From Streptomyces sp. MJM8645 (GTDB lineage: Bacteria; Actinomycetota; Actinomycetes; Streptomycetales; Streptomycetaceae): a stretch of DNA of 64,000 bases. The position numbers and the translations under genes were made by a program. Within the stretch, counting starts at the first letter, position 1. Each line of letters opens with the position of its first letter. A model generated the notes under the pieces. The model ran no database searches. It worked only from the letters and a program-made list of their open reading frames with translations, and was not told the origin of the DNA. This document shows positions 28,458-36,552 of the stretch, piece after piece. The stretch is from positions 2,535,001 through 2,599,000 of the forward strand of contig NZ_LJJF01000001.1 of the NCBI RefSeq assembly GCF_001625365.1, in the 5' to 3' direction.

Positions 28458-29402
28458 TCAGACGCCGTCGGTCAGCTCGCGGGCCTGCTTGACGTCGTCG
28501 GCCATCCGGTCGAGCAGCGCGTCGATGGAGTCGAACTTCTCCATCCCGCGCAGGTAGGCCAGGAAGTCCACGGCCACGTGCAGCCCGTACAGGTCCAGGC
28601 CGACCCGGTCGATGGCGTACGCCTCGACGGTGCGGGCGGTGCCGTCGAAGGTCGGGTTGGTGCCGACCGAGATGGCGGCGGGCATGCGCTCGCCGTCGGC
28701 GGTCAGCCAGCCCGCGTACACGCCGTCGGCCGGGATCGCGCTGTGCGGCACGGTCTCGACGTTGGCGGTCGGGTAGCCGAGCTCACGGCCGCGCTGCGCG
28801 CCGCGCACCACCACGCCCTCGACCCGGTGCGGGCGGCCCAGCACCTCGCCGGCGCCGGCCATGTCCCCGGTCGCGACCAGCCGCCGGGTCAGGGTGGAGG
28901 AGAACGGCTCGCCGGACCCGGCCGCGCCGCTCACCTGGAGGTCGACCACCTCGACGTCGAAGCCGGCCGAGCGGCCCAGCTCGGTGAGCAGCGCGACGTC
29001 CCCGGCGGCCCGGTGCCCGAAGCGGAAGTTGGGGCCCTCGATGACGGCCCGGGCGTGCAGGGCGTCGACCAGGACCTGCTGGACGAAGGTCTCCGGCGAC
29101 TCCTGGGACAGCTCCGGAGTGAACGGCAGCACCAGCACCGCGTCCACGCCGAGGCCCGCGATCAGCTCGGCGCGGCGCGCCTGCGGGGCGAGCAGCGGCG
29201 GGTGGCTGCCCGGGCGGATGACCTCGCGCGGGTGCGGGTCGAAGGTCACCACCACCGCGGGGAGGCCGAGTTCGCGGGCCCGCTCGACCGCCCGACCGAT
29301 GATCAGCTGATGCCCGCGGTGCACCCCGTCGAACGAGCCGATGGTGACGACGCTGCGTCCCCAGTCAGCGGGGATCTCCTCCAGGCCACGCCAGCGCTGC
29401 AC
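28458..29402 (-). CDS. ribF: Bifunctional riboflavin kinase/FAD synthetase
   Basis: Makes FMN from riboflavin and FAD from FMN. The amino-terminal adenylyltransferase domain has GSFDGVHRGHQ near residues 22-32 and the RxFRFGxxxxG-type segment GPNFRFGHRAAGD; the kinase domain (about 185-310) shows GRELGYPTAN and DGVYAGW. 314 residues, normal length. GTG at 29402 with AAGGAG 9 nt upstream. It is the last gene of the minus-strand translation/RNA block and closes the region before the convergent T7SS genes. Confidence 0.96.
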   Translation of the reverse strand: MQRWRGLEEIPADWGRSVVTIGSFDGVHRGHQLIIGRAVERARELGLPAVVVTFDPHPREVIRPGSHPPLLAPQARRAELIAGLGVDAVLVLPFTPELSQESPETFVQQVLVDALHARAVIEGPNFRFGHRAAGDVALLTELGRSAGFDVEVVDLQVSGAAGSGEPFSSTLTRRLVATGDMAGAGEVLGRPHRVEGVVVRGAQRGRELGYPTANVETVPHSAIPADGVYAGWLTADGERMPAAISVGTNPTFDGTARTVEAYAIDRVGLDLYGLHVAVDFLAYLRGMEKFDSIDALLDRMADDVKQARELTDGV

Positions 29403-29467
29403 CCTGACCGCTCCTTGTTCCGTACGGCGCGTACCCTCTGTACGCTCAAACGCTCAAACCCGAACCC

Positions 29468-32400
29468 CTATAGCGTGCCATGCGCCTGCTCCTGCTCCGG
29501 CACCGGAATGCGGGTTGGGCGCACCGGCGGGTGCGCGGCCCGCCCGGGCACGGTCCGCTCCGCCTCGGCGGCCGCGTACTGCGGGTCGCGGCCGGCCGCC
29601 GCCAGGGCCCGCATCCGGACCAGCCGGGGCCCGTCCGGCGCGGTCGGGGCGGCGTCCCGCGGCCACTGGGCGAGCAGCTGCGCGAACGCCGCCGAGCGGC
29701 CGGCGCAGCGCACCAGCAGTTCGTCCGCAGCCGGCAGGCCGGGCGTCGCCCGGGCCAGCACCGCGCGGGCCCGGGCCGGATTCTCGGCCGCGCAGTGCTC
29801 GGCCAGCCGCTCCACGGCCGCGGTCAGCACCGCCGGGTCGGTCTCGATGGCGAGCAGGGTGTCCAGCAGTTCACAGCGCAGCGCGTCCGCCGCCGGGTCG
29901 GCCACCGGGACGGACAGCACCTGGGCGAACGGCCGCCGCACGCCCGCCGCCCGGGCGGCCAGCGCGCCGCCGAGCAGCACCCGCAGCTCCAGCCGGGCGG
30001 CCGGGCCGCCGGTCGCGGCGCGCTCCAGGCGGCGGCCCAGGTAGTCGACCGCGACCGGGCCGGCCAGCGCCGGGTGCTCGCGCAGCAGCCGGGCGGCGAG
30101 TTCGGCGCCCCGCCGGGTGGCCACCGGGGTGCGGGCGTCGGCGAGCATCCGCAGGGTCTCGGCGGCGGCCGCGCCGGGGGCCGCCAGCCGGTCGGCGAGC
30201 GCGGCCAGGACGGGTTCCGGGTCGCTCTCCAGGGCGGGGGCCAGCGCCCTGGGGGTGAGGAAGGCGTCGCCGCCCGCCCGGTGCAGGGCCAGCGCGGCGG
30301 GGAGGTGCTCGGCCCTGGTCGCCGGGTCGCCGACCAGCAGGGCGAGGGCGGCGCCGTGCAGGCCCGGTTCGTCCTCGCGGGCGAGCAGGGTCAGCGCGCT
30401 GAACCGCAGCAGTCCGGCGGCGGCGCCGACGGCGTGCGGGGCGGCGTGCAGGGCGTGCACGGCGGCGGCGACGTGCCGCTCGGGCCGCCCGTCGTGGCTC
30501 CAGCGGTCCACCGCCCGGCAGAGCGCGGAGGGTTCCTCGGTGGCGAGCACGGTGAGCAGCGCGTCCGCCCTCGGGTGCGCGGCGTCGGCCAGGGCGTCGG
30601 CCAACTCGTCCAGGGCGAGCCGGCGGTGGGCGTGCAGCAGGTCGTGGGCGAGGTCGGCGACGGTGTGCCCGGGGCGGCCGGGCAGGCCGCGCGGATCGTC
30701 GAACCAGGCGCAGAGCAGCGGGAACACCGCGACGGGGTCGGCGCGCAGCCGCTCGGCCACCGCGCCGAGGAACGGCTGCCCTGGCCCGTCGGCGGCCACC
30801 AGGCGGCGCAGCAGGGCGAGTTCGGCCTCGGCGGGCAGGCCGAGGCCGGTCCAGAACGCCGGGCCGAACGCGCCGAGCCCGTCCGCCGGGAGCGCGTCCA
30901 ACCCGCCTTCGGCGACCGCCCGTTCGGCGATCCGCCCGGCCAACTGGTCGAGCAGCGCCCGGTGTTCGGCCGGATCGGGGCTGGCGGCCAGCCCGGCGGT
31001 GAGCAGCCGGCCCGCCCACCAGGCCGGTTCGCTGCCGGGCGGGCGCAGGTCCAGGGCGCGCCAGAGCCGGTGCAGCCACGGGTCCAGGGCGGGTGCGCCC
31101 CAGGTCTCGGCCAGCCGGCGCAGCGCGGCGGCGACCGGGCCGATCCGGTGCCGGGGGACGCCGCGCGGGGGGCCTGCCGCGGACGCGCCCGCCAGCCCGT
31201 TCGCGGGCGAGGACGGCGTGTCCGCAGCCTCGCCGAGCAGCAGCCGCAGCGCGGCGTCCAGGTCCAGGTGCAGGCCCTGCAGCCAGTCCGCGAACTCCCC
31301 GTGCGCGAAGCGGAATCCGGGCCCGGCCGGGACGAAAAGGCCCTCGGCGAGGACCGCCGTGGCCCAGCCGCCGGCCGCCGGGAACAGCTCCTCGAAGACG
31401 GCCCGGCCCAGCCCGCCCGGCCCGGCGCCGAGCATCCGCCGGGCCGCCTCGTGCACCCGTCCGGCCACCGCGGCCGCCAGCCGCCGCACCCGCCCGTGGG
31501 AGGGCCCGGCCGGGCGGGCGGAACTCCGGCGGTGGGCGCCCGGGCGGCGCTGCCGCCCGTCCTCGGCCAGCCGCCGGGCCACCCGCAGACAGCGCAGGTC
31601 CAGGTAGGCGGCGAACAGCTCGCCCCGGCGGCCCGGCTCCCCGCGCAGGCCCTCCGCCCACAGCTCGCCGGCCAGCCGGACGGCCAGCGGGTGCCGCGCG
31701 TCGGCGTCGGCCGGCCAGCCCGGCGGCAGCCCGTAGCGGCGGCGCACCCGCTCGGCCGCCTCGGCGGGGAGCGGGCCGAGCCGGTGCCCGGCGAGGCTGG
31801 GGGCGCCCGGGCCGCCGCCGTCCATCCGGACGGTGGGGGCGCTGGCCAGGTCGCCGTCCGGCTCCGGCGGGTCCGGGTACCGGGCGGGGCCGGGGCCGGG
31901 GCCGCTGCCCCACTTCTCGGCCGCCAGCCGCACCCAGGCCTCCTCGCCGCAGGCGGTCAGCAGCCGCGCCCCGCAGCCGGTCAGCCAGTCCCCCGCGCCG
32001 CGCAGCCAGCGCGGGTCCAGCGGCGCGGGGGCCTCCTCGGGGCCGTCCAGGACCACCAGCAGCGGCCGCCCGGCCGCCGCGCACAGCGCCGCCACCGGTT
32101 CCGGCGCGGGCGCCGGGGTGCCCAGCTCGGCCGCGACGGCGGCCAGGGCCCGTTCCACCGGGGCCGCGAGCGAGCGGTCCTCGGCGCGCAGGTCGGCGCC
32201 GCGCAGCCAGAGGGTGGGCAGCGGCCGGGCGCCGCCGGCGCGGCGGGCGGCGAGGGCGGCGAGTTCGGTGGAGCGCCCGCTGCCGGGGGCGCCGACCAGC
32301 GCGGTGACGGTGGCCTGCGGCTCGTCCCCGGCCAGTCCGTCGGGCCGGTCGACCCGGTCGGCGGCGAGCCCGGCGACCCGGTCCGGGCCGGCCCCTGCGG

Positions 32401-33094
32401 CGGCCAGCTGGGCGGCGGTCAGCCGCAGCACGCCGGCCAGGTTGAGCGCGGGCCCGTAGCCGGGCACAGCCGCGCCGTTGCGCGCCAGCAGTTCGGCCAG
32501 CGCCGGGGCGACCGCGACCGCGCCGCCGCCGGCCGGCACCGCCGGGAGCGCGCCGCCGTGCTGCGGCCCGCGCAGCGCGGGCACGGCCAGGGCCACCACG
32601 GCGCCGCTGCGGGCGTCCAGCACCGGCGAGCCGGCCGGCACCCCGACGCCGGCGACCACCGGCGGGTCGAGCAGCAGCACCCCGCCGACCCCGCCGTACC
32701 CGGCCCCGGCGGCACCCAGCAGACCGCAACGCAGCGCCACCACGCGCCCGTCCTCGCCGGCCAGCGCGGGCAGCAGCACCTCGCGCCCGGCCCCGAGGGC
32801 CGCGACGGGCAGCGGCGGCACGGGCAGCCCGCCGACCGCGTCGGTGCGCAGCAGGGCGAGCCCGTGCCCGGGCAGCGGCAGTACGGCGTCCGGGCCCAGC
32901 ACCCTGGTCTGCCCGCCGGGGGTGTGCAGGACGATCCGGTCCAGGCCGGTGACGCTCTCGTGGGCGGTGAGGACAGTGCCCTGCGGGTCGGCGACGAACC
33001 CTAAGCCGTGCAGTCGCCCGTTGAGGTCGCGGATCCGCAGCAGGTACCGCCCCGGGTCTCCCGCCACGCCGTCGCCGTCCAGGAATCCCGGCAT
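29468..33094 (-). CDS. Large protein with degenerate trypsin-like domain, P-loop domain and helical repeats; function unknown
   Basis: 1,208 residues. Residues about 15-180 have the trypsin-like peptidase pattern: a strand ending VLTAHES (His45), GLALLR (78-83) where the usual aspartate is Gly78, and VPAGSPVLD (152-160) where the catalytic serine of the GxSGSPV motif is Ala154. So two of three catalytic residues are lost. A P-loop GAPGSGRST (268-276) has arginine in place of lysine, with a hydrophobic strand PLLVVLDGPEE near 345-355. The remainder, from about 450, is alanine/leucine-rich alpha-helical, probably repeat solenoid. The plan trypsin-like + NTPase + helical array recalls STAND-type signalling proteins. 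ATG at 33094 (GGGAGG 8 nt before) preferred over GTG at 33100. It lies between truB and ribF. Confidence 0.7.
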   Translation of the reverse strand: MPGFLDGDGVAGDPGRYLLRIRDLNGRLHGLGFVADPQGTVLTAHESVTGLDRIVLHTPGGQTRVLGPDAVLPLPGHGLALLRTDAVGGLPVPPLPVAALGAGREVLLPALAGEDGRVVALRCGLLGAAGAGYGGVGGVLLLDPPVVAGVGVPAGSPVLDARSGAVVALAVPALRGPQHGGALPAVPAGGGAVAVAPALAELLARNGAAVPGYGPALNLAGVLRLTAAQLAAAGAGPDRVAGLAADRVDRPDGLAGDEPQATVTALVGAPGSGRSTELAALAARRAGGARPLPTLWLRGADLRAEDRSLAAPVERALAAVAAELGTPAPAPEPVAALCAAAGRPLLVVLDGPEEAPAPLDPRWLRGAGDWLTGCGARLLTACGEEAWVRLAAEKWGSGPGPGPARYPDPPEPDGDLASAPTVRMDGGGPGAPSLAGHRLGPLPAEAAERVRRRYGLPPGWPADADARHPLAVRLAGELWAEGLRGEPGRRGELFAAYLDLRCLRVARRLAEDGRQRRPGAHRRSSARPAGPSHGRVRRLAAAVAGRVHEAARRMLGAGPGGLGRAVFEELFPAAGGWATAVLAEGLFVPAGPGFRFAHGEFADWLQGLHLDLDAALRLLLGEAADTPSSPANGLAGASAAGPPRGVPRHRIGPVAAALRRLAETWGAPALDPWLHRLWRALDLRPPGSEPAWWAGRLLTAGLAASPDPAEHRALLDQLAGRIAERAVAEGGLDALPADGLGAFGPAFWTGLGLPAEAELALLRRLVAADGPGQPFLGAVAERLRADPVAVFPLLCAWFDDPRGLPGRPGHTVADLAHDLLHAHRRLALDELADALADAAHPRADALLTVLATEEPSALCRAVDRWSHDGRPERHVAAAVHALHAAPHAVGAAAGLLRFSALTLLAREDEPGLHGAALALLVGDPATRAEHLPAALALHRAGGDAFLTPRALAPALESDPEPVLAALADRLAAPGAAAAETLRMLADARTPVATRRGAELAARLLREHPALAGPVAVDYLGRRLERAATGGPAARLELRVLLGGALAARAAGVRRPFAQVLSVPVADPAADALRCELLDTLLAIETDPAVLTAAVERLAEHCAAENPARARAVLARATPGLPAADELLVRCAGRSAAFAQLLAQWPRDAAPTAPDGPRLVRMRALAAAGRDPQYAAAEAERTVPGRAAHPPVRPTRIPVPEQEQAHGTL

Positions 33095-33100
33095 TCGCAC

Positions 33101-33408
33101 TGCCCTCCCCGCAGGCCGGACGGCCCGGGGGCGGGCTCGTCACGGCGACCTGCTCGCCGTCGGGGAGCCTGCCCGCCCGGGAGGCGGCCCCACCGCGCCT
33201 GCGCCGCTCACCACGGGCGTTCACCTCGCGCGCTCCCCCGGGCGGGTGACCCGTCCCTCGCCGGAACGAACCTCCGGACCTCACCCGGAACCCCGGACCT
33301 CGCCGAAACACCCCCCGAACGAGCGAAACCCCTCCCGGGACGACTCCCGAACGAGCGAAACCCCCGCCGGAAGACTCCCGACGGGGGTGACGCGTGCGCT
33401 GCGGGGCG
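33101..33408 (-). repeat. Gene-free gap with 32-bp direct repeat and truB terminator
   Basis: About 308 bp between truB and the pseudo-trypsin gene. The sequence CCCGAACGAGCGAAACCCC occurs at 33314-33332 and 33346-33364, the core of two 32-bp tandem units that continue with CCGGRA.GACTCCCGA. An imperfect hairpin (about 33361-33387) starts 22 nt past the truB stop and may terminate it. The other side should hold the promoter of the following gene; no hexamers were recognised. Confidence 0.5.
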
Positions 33409-34338
33409 TCAGCCGACGAAGACCGCGACCGGCTTCGCCTGCCCGCCCGTCTCCTCGACCAGCGCGAGGAAGCGCCCGTCCGGCCCGAACACCGCGATCG
33501 GCCCGTCCACGCCCAGCCCGGGCGCCTTGAGCCGGGCACCGTGCGACAGCTTCTCCGCCTGCGACTCGTCCAGGTCCCAGCGCGGGAAGGCGGCGGCCGC
33601 GGCCTCCCCGATCGGCAGCACCTGCAGCCCCGTCGGGGACTCGCCGGTGACCGCGGCCTCCAGCTGCTCCAGGGTGTGCGCCGACTCCACCGAGTACGGC
33701 CCGACCCTGGTGCGCCGCAGCGCGGTGAGGTGGCCGCCGACGCCGAGCCCGGCGCCCAGGTCGCGGGCCAGCGCCCGGATGTAGGTGCCGGAGGAGCACT
33801 CGACGGTCACGTCCAGGTCGATCACCGGCGTGCCGTCCTCGGCGAGCGCCGCGCGCTGTGCGTGCACGGTGAAGGAGTGGATCGTGGTGGGCCGGGCCGC
33901 GAGCTCGAAGTCCTCGCCCTCGCGCACCCGCGCGTACGACCGCTTGCCGTCGATCTTGATCGCGCTGACCTTGGAGGGCACCTGCATGATCTCGCCGGTG
34001 AGCACGGCGATCCCGGCGTCGATCGCCTCCCTGGTCACCCCGTCGGCCGGGGCGGACGCGGTGACCTCGCCCTCCCGGTCGTCGGTGACGGTGGTCTGGC
34101 CGAGCCGGATGGTCGCCTCGTACGTCTTGGCGGTGAGCATCAGGTGGCCGAGCAGCCGGGTGGCCCGCTCGACGCCGATCACCAGCACGCCGGTGGCCAT
34201 CGGGTCGAGCGTGCCGGCGTGCCCGACCTTCCGCGTCCCGGCCAGCCATCGCAGCTTGGCGACGACCCCGTGGGAGGTGATGCCCTCGGGCTTGTCGACG
34301 ATCACCAGGCCGTCCGGGCCGGTGCCTTTGCGCTTCAT
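33409..34338 (-). CDS. truB: tRNA pseudouridine-55 synthase
   Basis: Forms pseudouridine 55 in the T-loop of tRNA. The amino end GLVIVDKPEGITSHGVV and the catalytic block GHAGTLDPMATGVL, with the nucleophilic aspartate in TLDP, are diagnostic; the thumb and carboxyl PUA-like parts follow. 309 residues from the ATG at 34338 (a TTG one codon upstream is also possible). It follows the DHH phosphoesterase gene by about 35 nt and belongs to the nusA-infB-rbfA-truB region. Confidence 0.95.
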   Translation of the reverse strand: MKRKGTGPDGLVIVDKPEGITSHGVVAKLRWLAGTRKVGHAGTLDPMATGVLVIGVERATRLLGHLMLTAKTYEATIRLGQTTVTDDREGEVTASAPADGVTREAIDAGIAVLTGEIMQVPSKVSAIKIDGKRSYARVREGEDFELAARPTTIHSFTVHAQRAALAEDGTPVIDLDVTVECSSGTYIRALARDLGAGLGVGGHLTALRRTRVGPYSVESAHTLEQLEAAVTGESPTGLQVLPIGEAAAAAFPRWDLDESQAEKLSHGARLKAPGLGVDGPIAVFGPDGRFLALVEETGGQAKPVAVFVG

Positions 34339-34372
34339 CAAGTTCTTTCTCTAAAAAGCGGTCAAGAGATGA

Positions 34373-35476
34373 TCAACGTACCGGTCGCAGCGCGCTCCGG
34401 AACCGTTCGACCACCGCGGCCACGTCCTCCCGGGCGCTGAACCCGGCCGCGAAGACGTGCCCGCCGCCACCCAGCTCGGCGCAGGCGGCGGCGACGTCCA
34501 CCGCGCCCTTGGAACGCGAGGAGCCCCGCAGCGTGCCGTCCGGGTCCTGCTTGAGCACCAGCGCCACCTCGGCCTCGGCCGGGCGGCGCAGGATGTCGAT
34601 CAGCCCCTCGATCTCCTCGACCGTGACGCTGAACAGCACCAGGTCCTGGTACGGCACCCAGGTCCACACCAGGCCCAGCCCGCCGGCCGCGTCCGGCTCG
34701 TAGACGGCCCGGTCGAGCGCGCCTGCGAGCACCTTGAGGTAACCGAAGGAGGAGGTGTCCCACAGCTGCCGGGAGATCAGGTCGTGCCGGATGCCGGTGG
34801 CCAGCAGCCGCCCGGCGAGTTCGTGGGTGGCGGGCGTGGTGGCCCGGTACTTGAACGAACCGGTGTCGGTGGCGACGCCGGTGTACAGGCAGGTGGCCAG
34901 GTCCTGGTCGAGTTCGACGCCGAGCCGGCGCAGCAGTTCGTCGACCAGGACGGCGGTGGCCGGCGCGGTCGGGTCGATCAGCTGGTGGGTGCCGAAGCCC
35001 GGATTGGAGGCGTGGTGGTCGATCACCACCAGCACCGGCGCGGCGAAGGCCTTGCCGTGCAGCAGGCCGAGCCGACTCTCCGCGGCCACGTCGAAGCAGA
35101 GCACCAGCTCGGGGACGTCCGGCACCTCGGCGGCCGGCACGATCAGCTCCTGGCCGGGCAGGAAGGCCAGCGACTCGGGCACGATCTGCGGGTCGTCGCC
35201 GAAGGAGACCCGCACCCGCTTGCCGAGCCCGCGCAGCGCCAGCGCGGCCGCCAACGAGGAGCCCAGGGCGTCGCCGTCCGGGCAGATGTGGCAGATCAGG
35301 TCGATCGACCGGGCCCGCCCGATCTCCGCCACCACCTGCTGCCAGAGCAGCTCGAAACCGCTCTCCTCGGTGCGCGGCCCCGGGAGCGCCACGAGGGCGT
35401 CCTCCACCGTGCTGGTGGAAGACGCCCCCGTGGTCGAACCGGCTCGCGAGGCGACCTTCGCCGGCTCACCCGCCAT
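34373..35476 (-). CDS. DHH-family bifunctional oligoribonuclease/PAP phosphatase (NrnA type)
   Basis: Predicted to degrade 2-5 nt RNA fragments and dephosphorylate 3'-phosphoadenosine 5'-phosphate. Motifs: CPDGDALGS near residue 65-73 (usual HxNPDGDxxGS, here histidine replaced in CHIC), LCFDVA, the DHH triad in VIDHHASN, DTGSFKY, and the DHHA1 motif GGGGHVFAAG at the carboxyl end. 367 residues; the first 35 are a non-conserved Ser/Thr-rich head. The ATG at 35476 is 2 nt past the rbfA stop, so the genes are coupled, and truB follows. Confidence 0.9.
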   Translation of the reverse strand: MAGEPAKVASRAGSTTGASSTSTVEDALVALPGPRTEESGFELLWQQVVAEIGRARSIDLICHICPDGDALGSSLAAALALRGLGKRVRVSFGDDPQIVPESLAFLPGQELIVPAAEVPDVPELVLCFDVAAESRLGLLHGKAFAAPVLVVIDHHASNPGFGTHQLIDPTAPATAVLVDELLRRLGVELDQDLATCLYTGVATDTGSFKYRATTPATHELAGRLLATGIRHDLISRQLWDTSSFGYLKVLAGALDRAVYEPDAAGGLGLVWTWVPYQDLVLFSVTVEEIEGLIDILRRPAEAEVALVLKQDPDGTLRGSSRSKGAVDVAAACAELGGGGHVFAAGFSAREDVAAVVERFRSALRPVR

Positions 35477-35478
35477 GA

Positions 35479-35919
35479 CTACTCGTCCTCGTCGTCACGC
35501 TCGGCCGCCGGAACCTTGTACGGGTCCGCCTCGCCGGCGTAGGTCGCGCCCGCGGCGGTGGTGCGCACCGCCGCGTCGATGGCCTTGGCCCGGTCGAGCA
35601 GGTCGTCGATGTTCCGGGCGTTGTCCGGCAGCGCGTCCGCGACGAAGGTCAGCGTCGGGGTGAAACGCACCCCGATCTTGCCGACCTCGGAGCGGATCAC
35701 GCCCTTGGCGCTCTCCAGCGCGGCGGCCGTGGCCTCGCGCTCGGTCTCGTCGCCGAAGACGGTGTAGAAGACGGTGGCCTCGCGCAGATCCCCGGTCACC
35801 CGGGTGTCGGTGATGGTCACGAACCCCAGTCGCGGGTCCTTGACCCGCCGCTCCAGGGTCTGGGCGACGACCACCTGGATGCGGTCGGCGAGCTTGCGCG
35901 CCCTTGCGGTGTCGGTCAC
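35479..35919 (-). CDS. rbfA: 30S ribosome-binding factor A
   Basis: Late assembly factor of the 30S subunit with a KH-like fold. The sequence [28 protein letters not shown] and the region [20 protein letters not shown] are typical. 146 residues from the GTG at 35919 with GAGGAGG upstream; a longer reading frame to 35979 has no conserved sequence. The carboxyl end is acidic (ERDDEDE). It is 153 nt downstream of the DUF503 gene and two bases upstream of the DHH gene. Confidence 0.93.
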   Translation of the reverse strand: MTDTARARKLADRIQVVVAQTLERRVKDPRLGFVTITDTRVTGDLREATVFYTVFGDETEREATAAALESAKGVIRSEVGKIGVRFTPTLTFVADALPDNARNIDDLLDRAKAIDAAVRTTAAGATYAGEADPYKVPAAERDDEDE

Positions 35920-36072
35920 GTTGCCTCCTCGTGCAGTGGGTCCGGCATTCGGGTGAGCTGCGCACCCTTCGGGGCCCACGCCCCAAAGTACCGGCCCGCG
36001 CCCGGCCTTGCGGGCGCTCTGGGTCCTGATCCGTGTGAGAACGGCGACTTCCGCCGACCGCCTCCACGGCTC

Positions 36073-36369
36073 TCATTCATCGTCGTCGTTGTGGTACCTC
36101 CTCCTCGCGGAGAGGAGCTGCACCTCGGGGCGGCCGGCGACCAACCGCTCACAGCTGTCCAGGATCTCGGTGACGTATCCGGCATCGCCGGCCACCACCG
36201 CGAGGCCGATCTCGGCCCTGCGGTGCAGATCCTGGTTCCCGGTCTCGGCAGCGCACACGCTGTACTTGCGCTGCAGTTCGGCCACGATGGGCCGCACGAT
36301 CGAACGCTTCTCCTTGAGCGAGTGGACGTCGCCCAACAGCAGGTCGAAGGTGAGTGTTCCCACGAACAT
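36073..36369 (-). CDS. DUF503 family protein
   Basis: 98 residues matching the small DUF503/YlxP-like family found between infB and rbfA in many Gram-positive bacteria: amino end MFVGTLTFDLLLGDVHSLKEKRSIVRPIVAELQRK and the central AAETGNQDLHRRAEIGLAVVAGD. B. subtilis YlxP sits in the same position; its function is not settled, with ribosome maturation suggested by context. ATG at 36369. The gene follows a strong infB terminator and so needs its own promoter or read-through. Confidence 0.9.
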   Translation of the reverse strand: MFVGTLTFDLLLGDVHSLKEKRSIVRPIVAELQRKYSVCAAETGNQDLHRRAEIGLAVVAGDAGYVTEILDSCERLVAGRPEVQLLSARRRYHNDDDE

Positions 36370-36405
36370 GTATGACAGGTCTCGCCGACCTGGAAGGCCT
36401 CGGGG

Positions 36406-36475
36406 GGCAGCCCGGAACCGGGCTGCCGGTACTAGGTATGAACGCTGCGGCATCTGAACGCTGCAACATCTGAAC
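36406..36475 (-). promoter_or_regulatory. Hairpin and 16-bp repeats upstream of the DUF503 gene
   Basis: A near-perfect 10-bp inverted repeat (36406-36415 with 36418-36426 region, AA centre) lies 37 nt before the start codon. Directly upstream of it TGAACGCTGCRRCATC is repeated at 36439-36454 and 36455-36470, followed by TGAAC. This may be the promoter/operator of DUF503-rbfA-truB; no hexamers were recognised. Confidence 0.4.
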
Positions 36476-36499
36476 TACCCCGGACCCTACACAGCGAGA

Positions 36500-36542
36500 C
36501 CGGGGCCGGTCGACGGAAATACCACCCGTCGACCGGCCCCGG
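36500..36542 (-). terminator. Terminator after infB
   Basis: A perfect 17-bp stem (36500-36516 with 36526-36542) with a 9-nt loop begins 11 nt past the infB stop codon, one of the strongest hairpins in the window. Confidence 0.85.
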
Positions 36543-36552
36543 CTTTCACCGA

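Noticed and set aside
29480..33004. Open frames of 1,174-1,222 codons overlapping the pseudo-trypsin gene on both strands
   Set aside because: Their translations are Arg/Pro/Gly-rich without motifs, whereas the chosen minus frame has a ribosome site, trypsin-like strands, a P-loop-like motif and normal codon-position bias.
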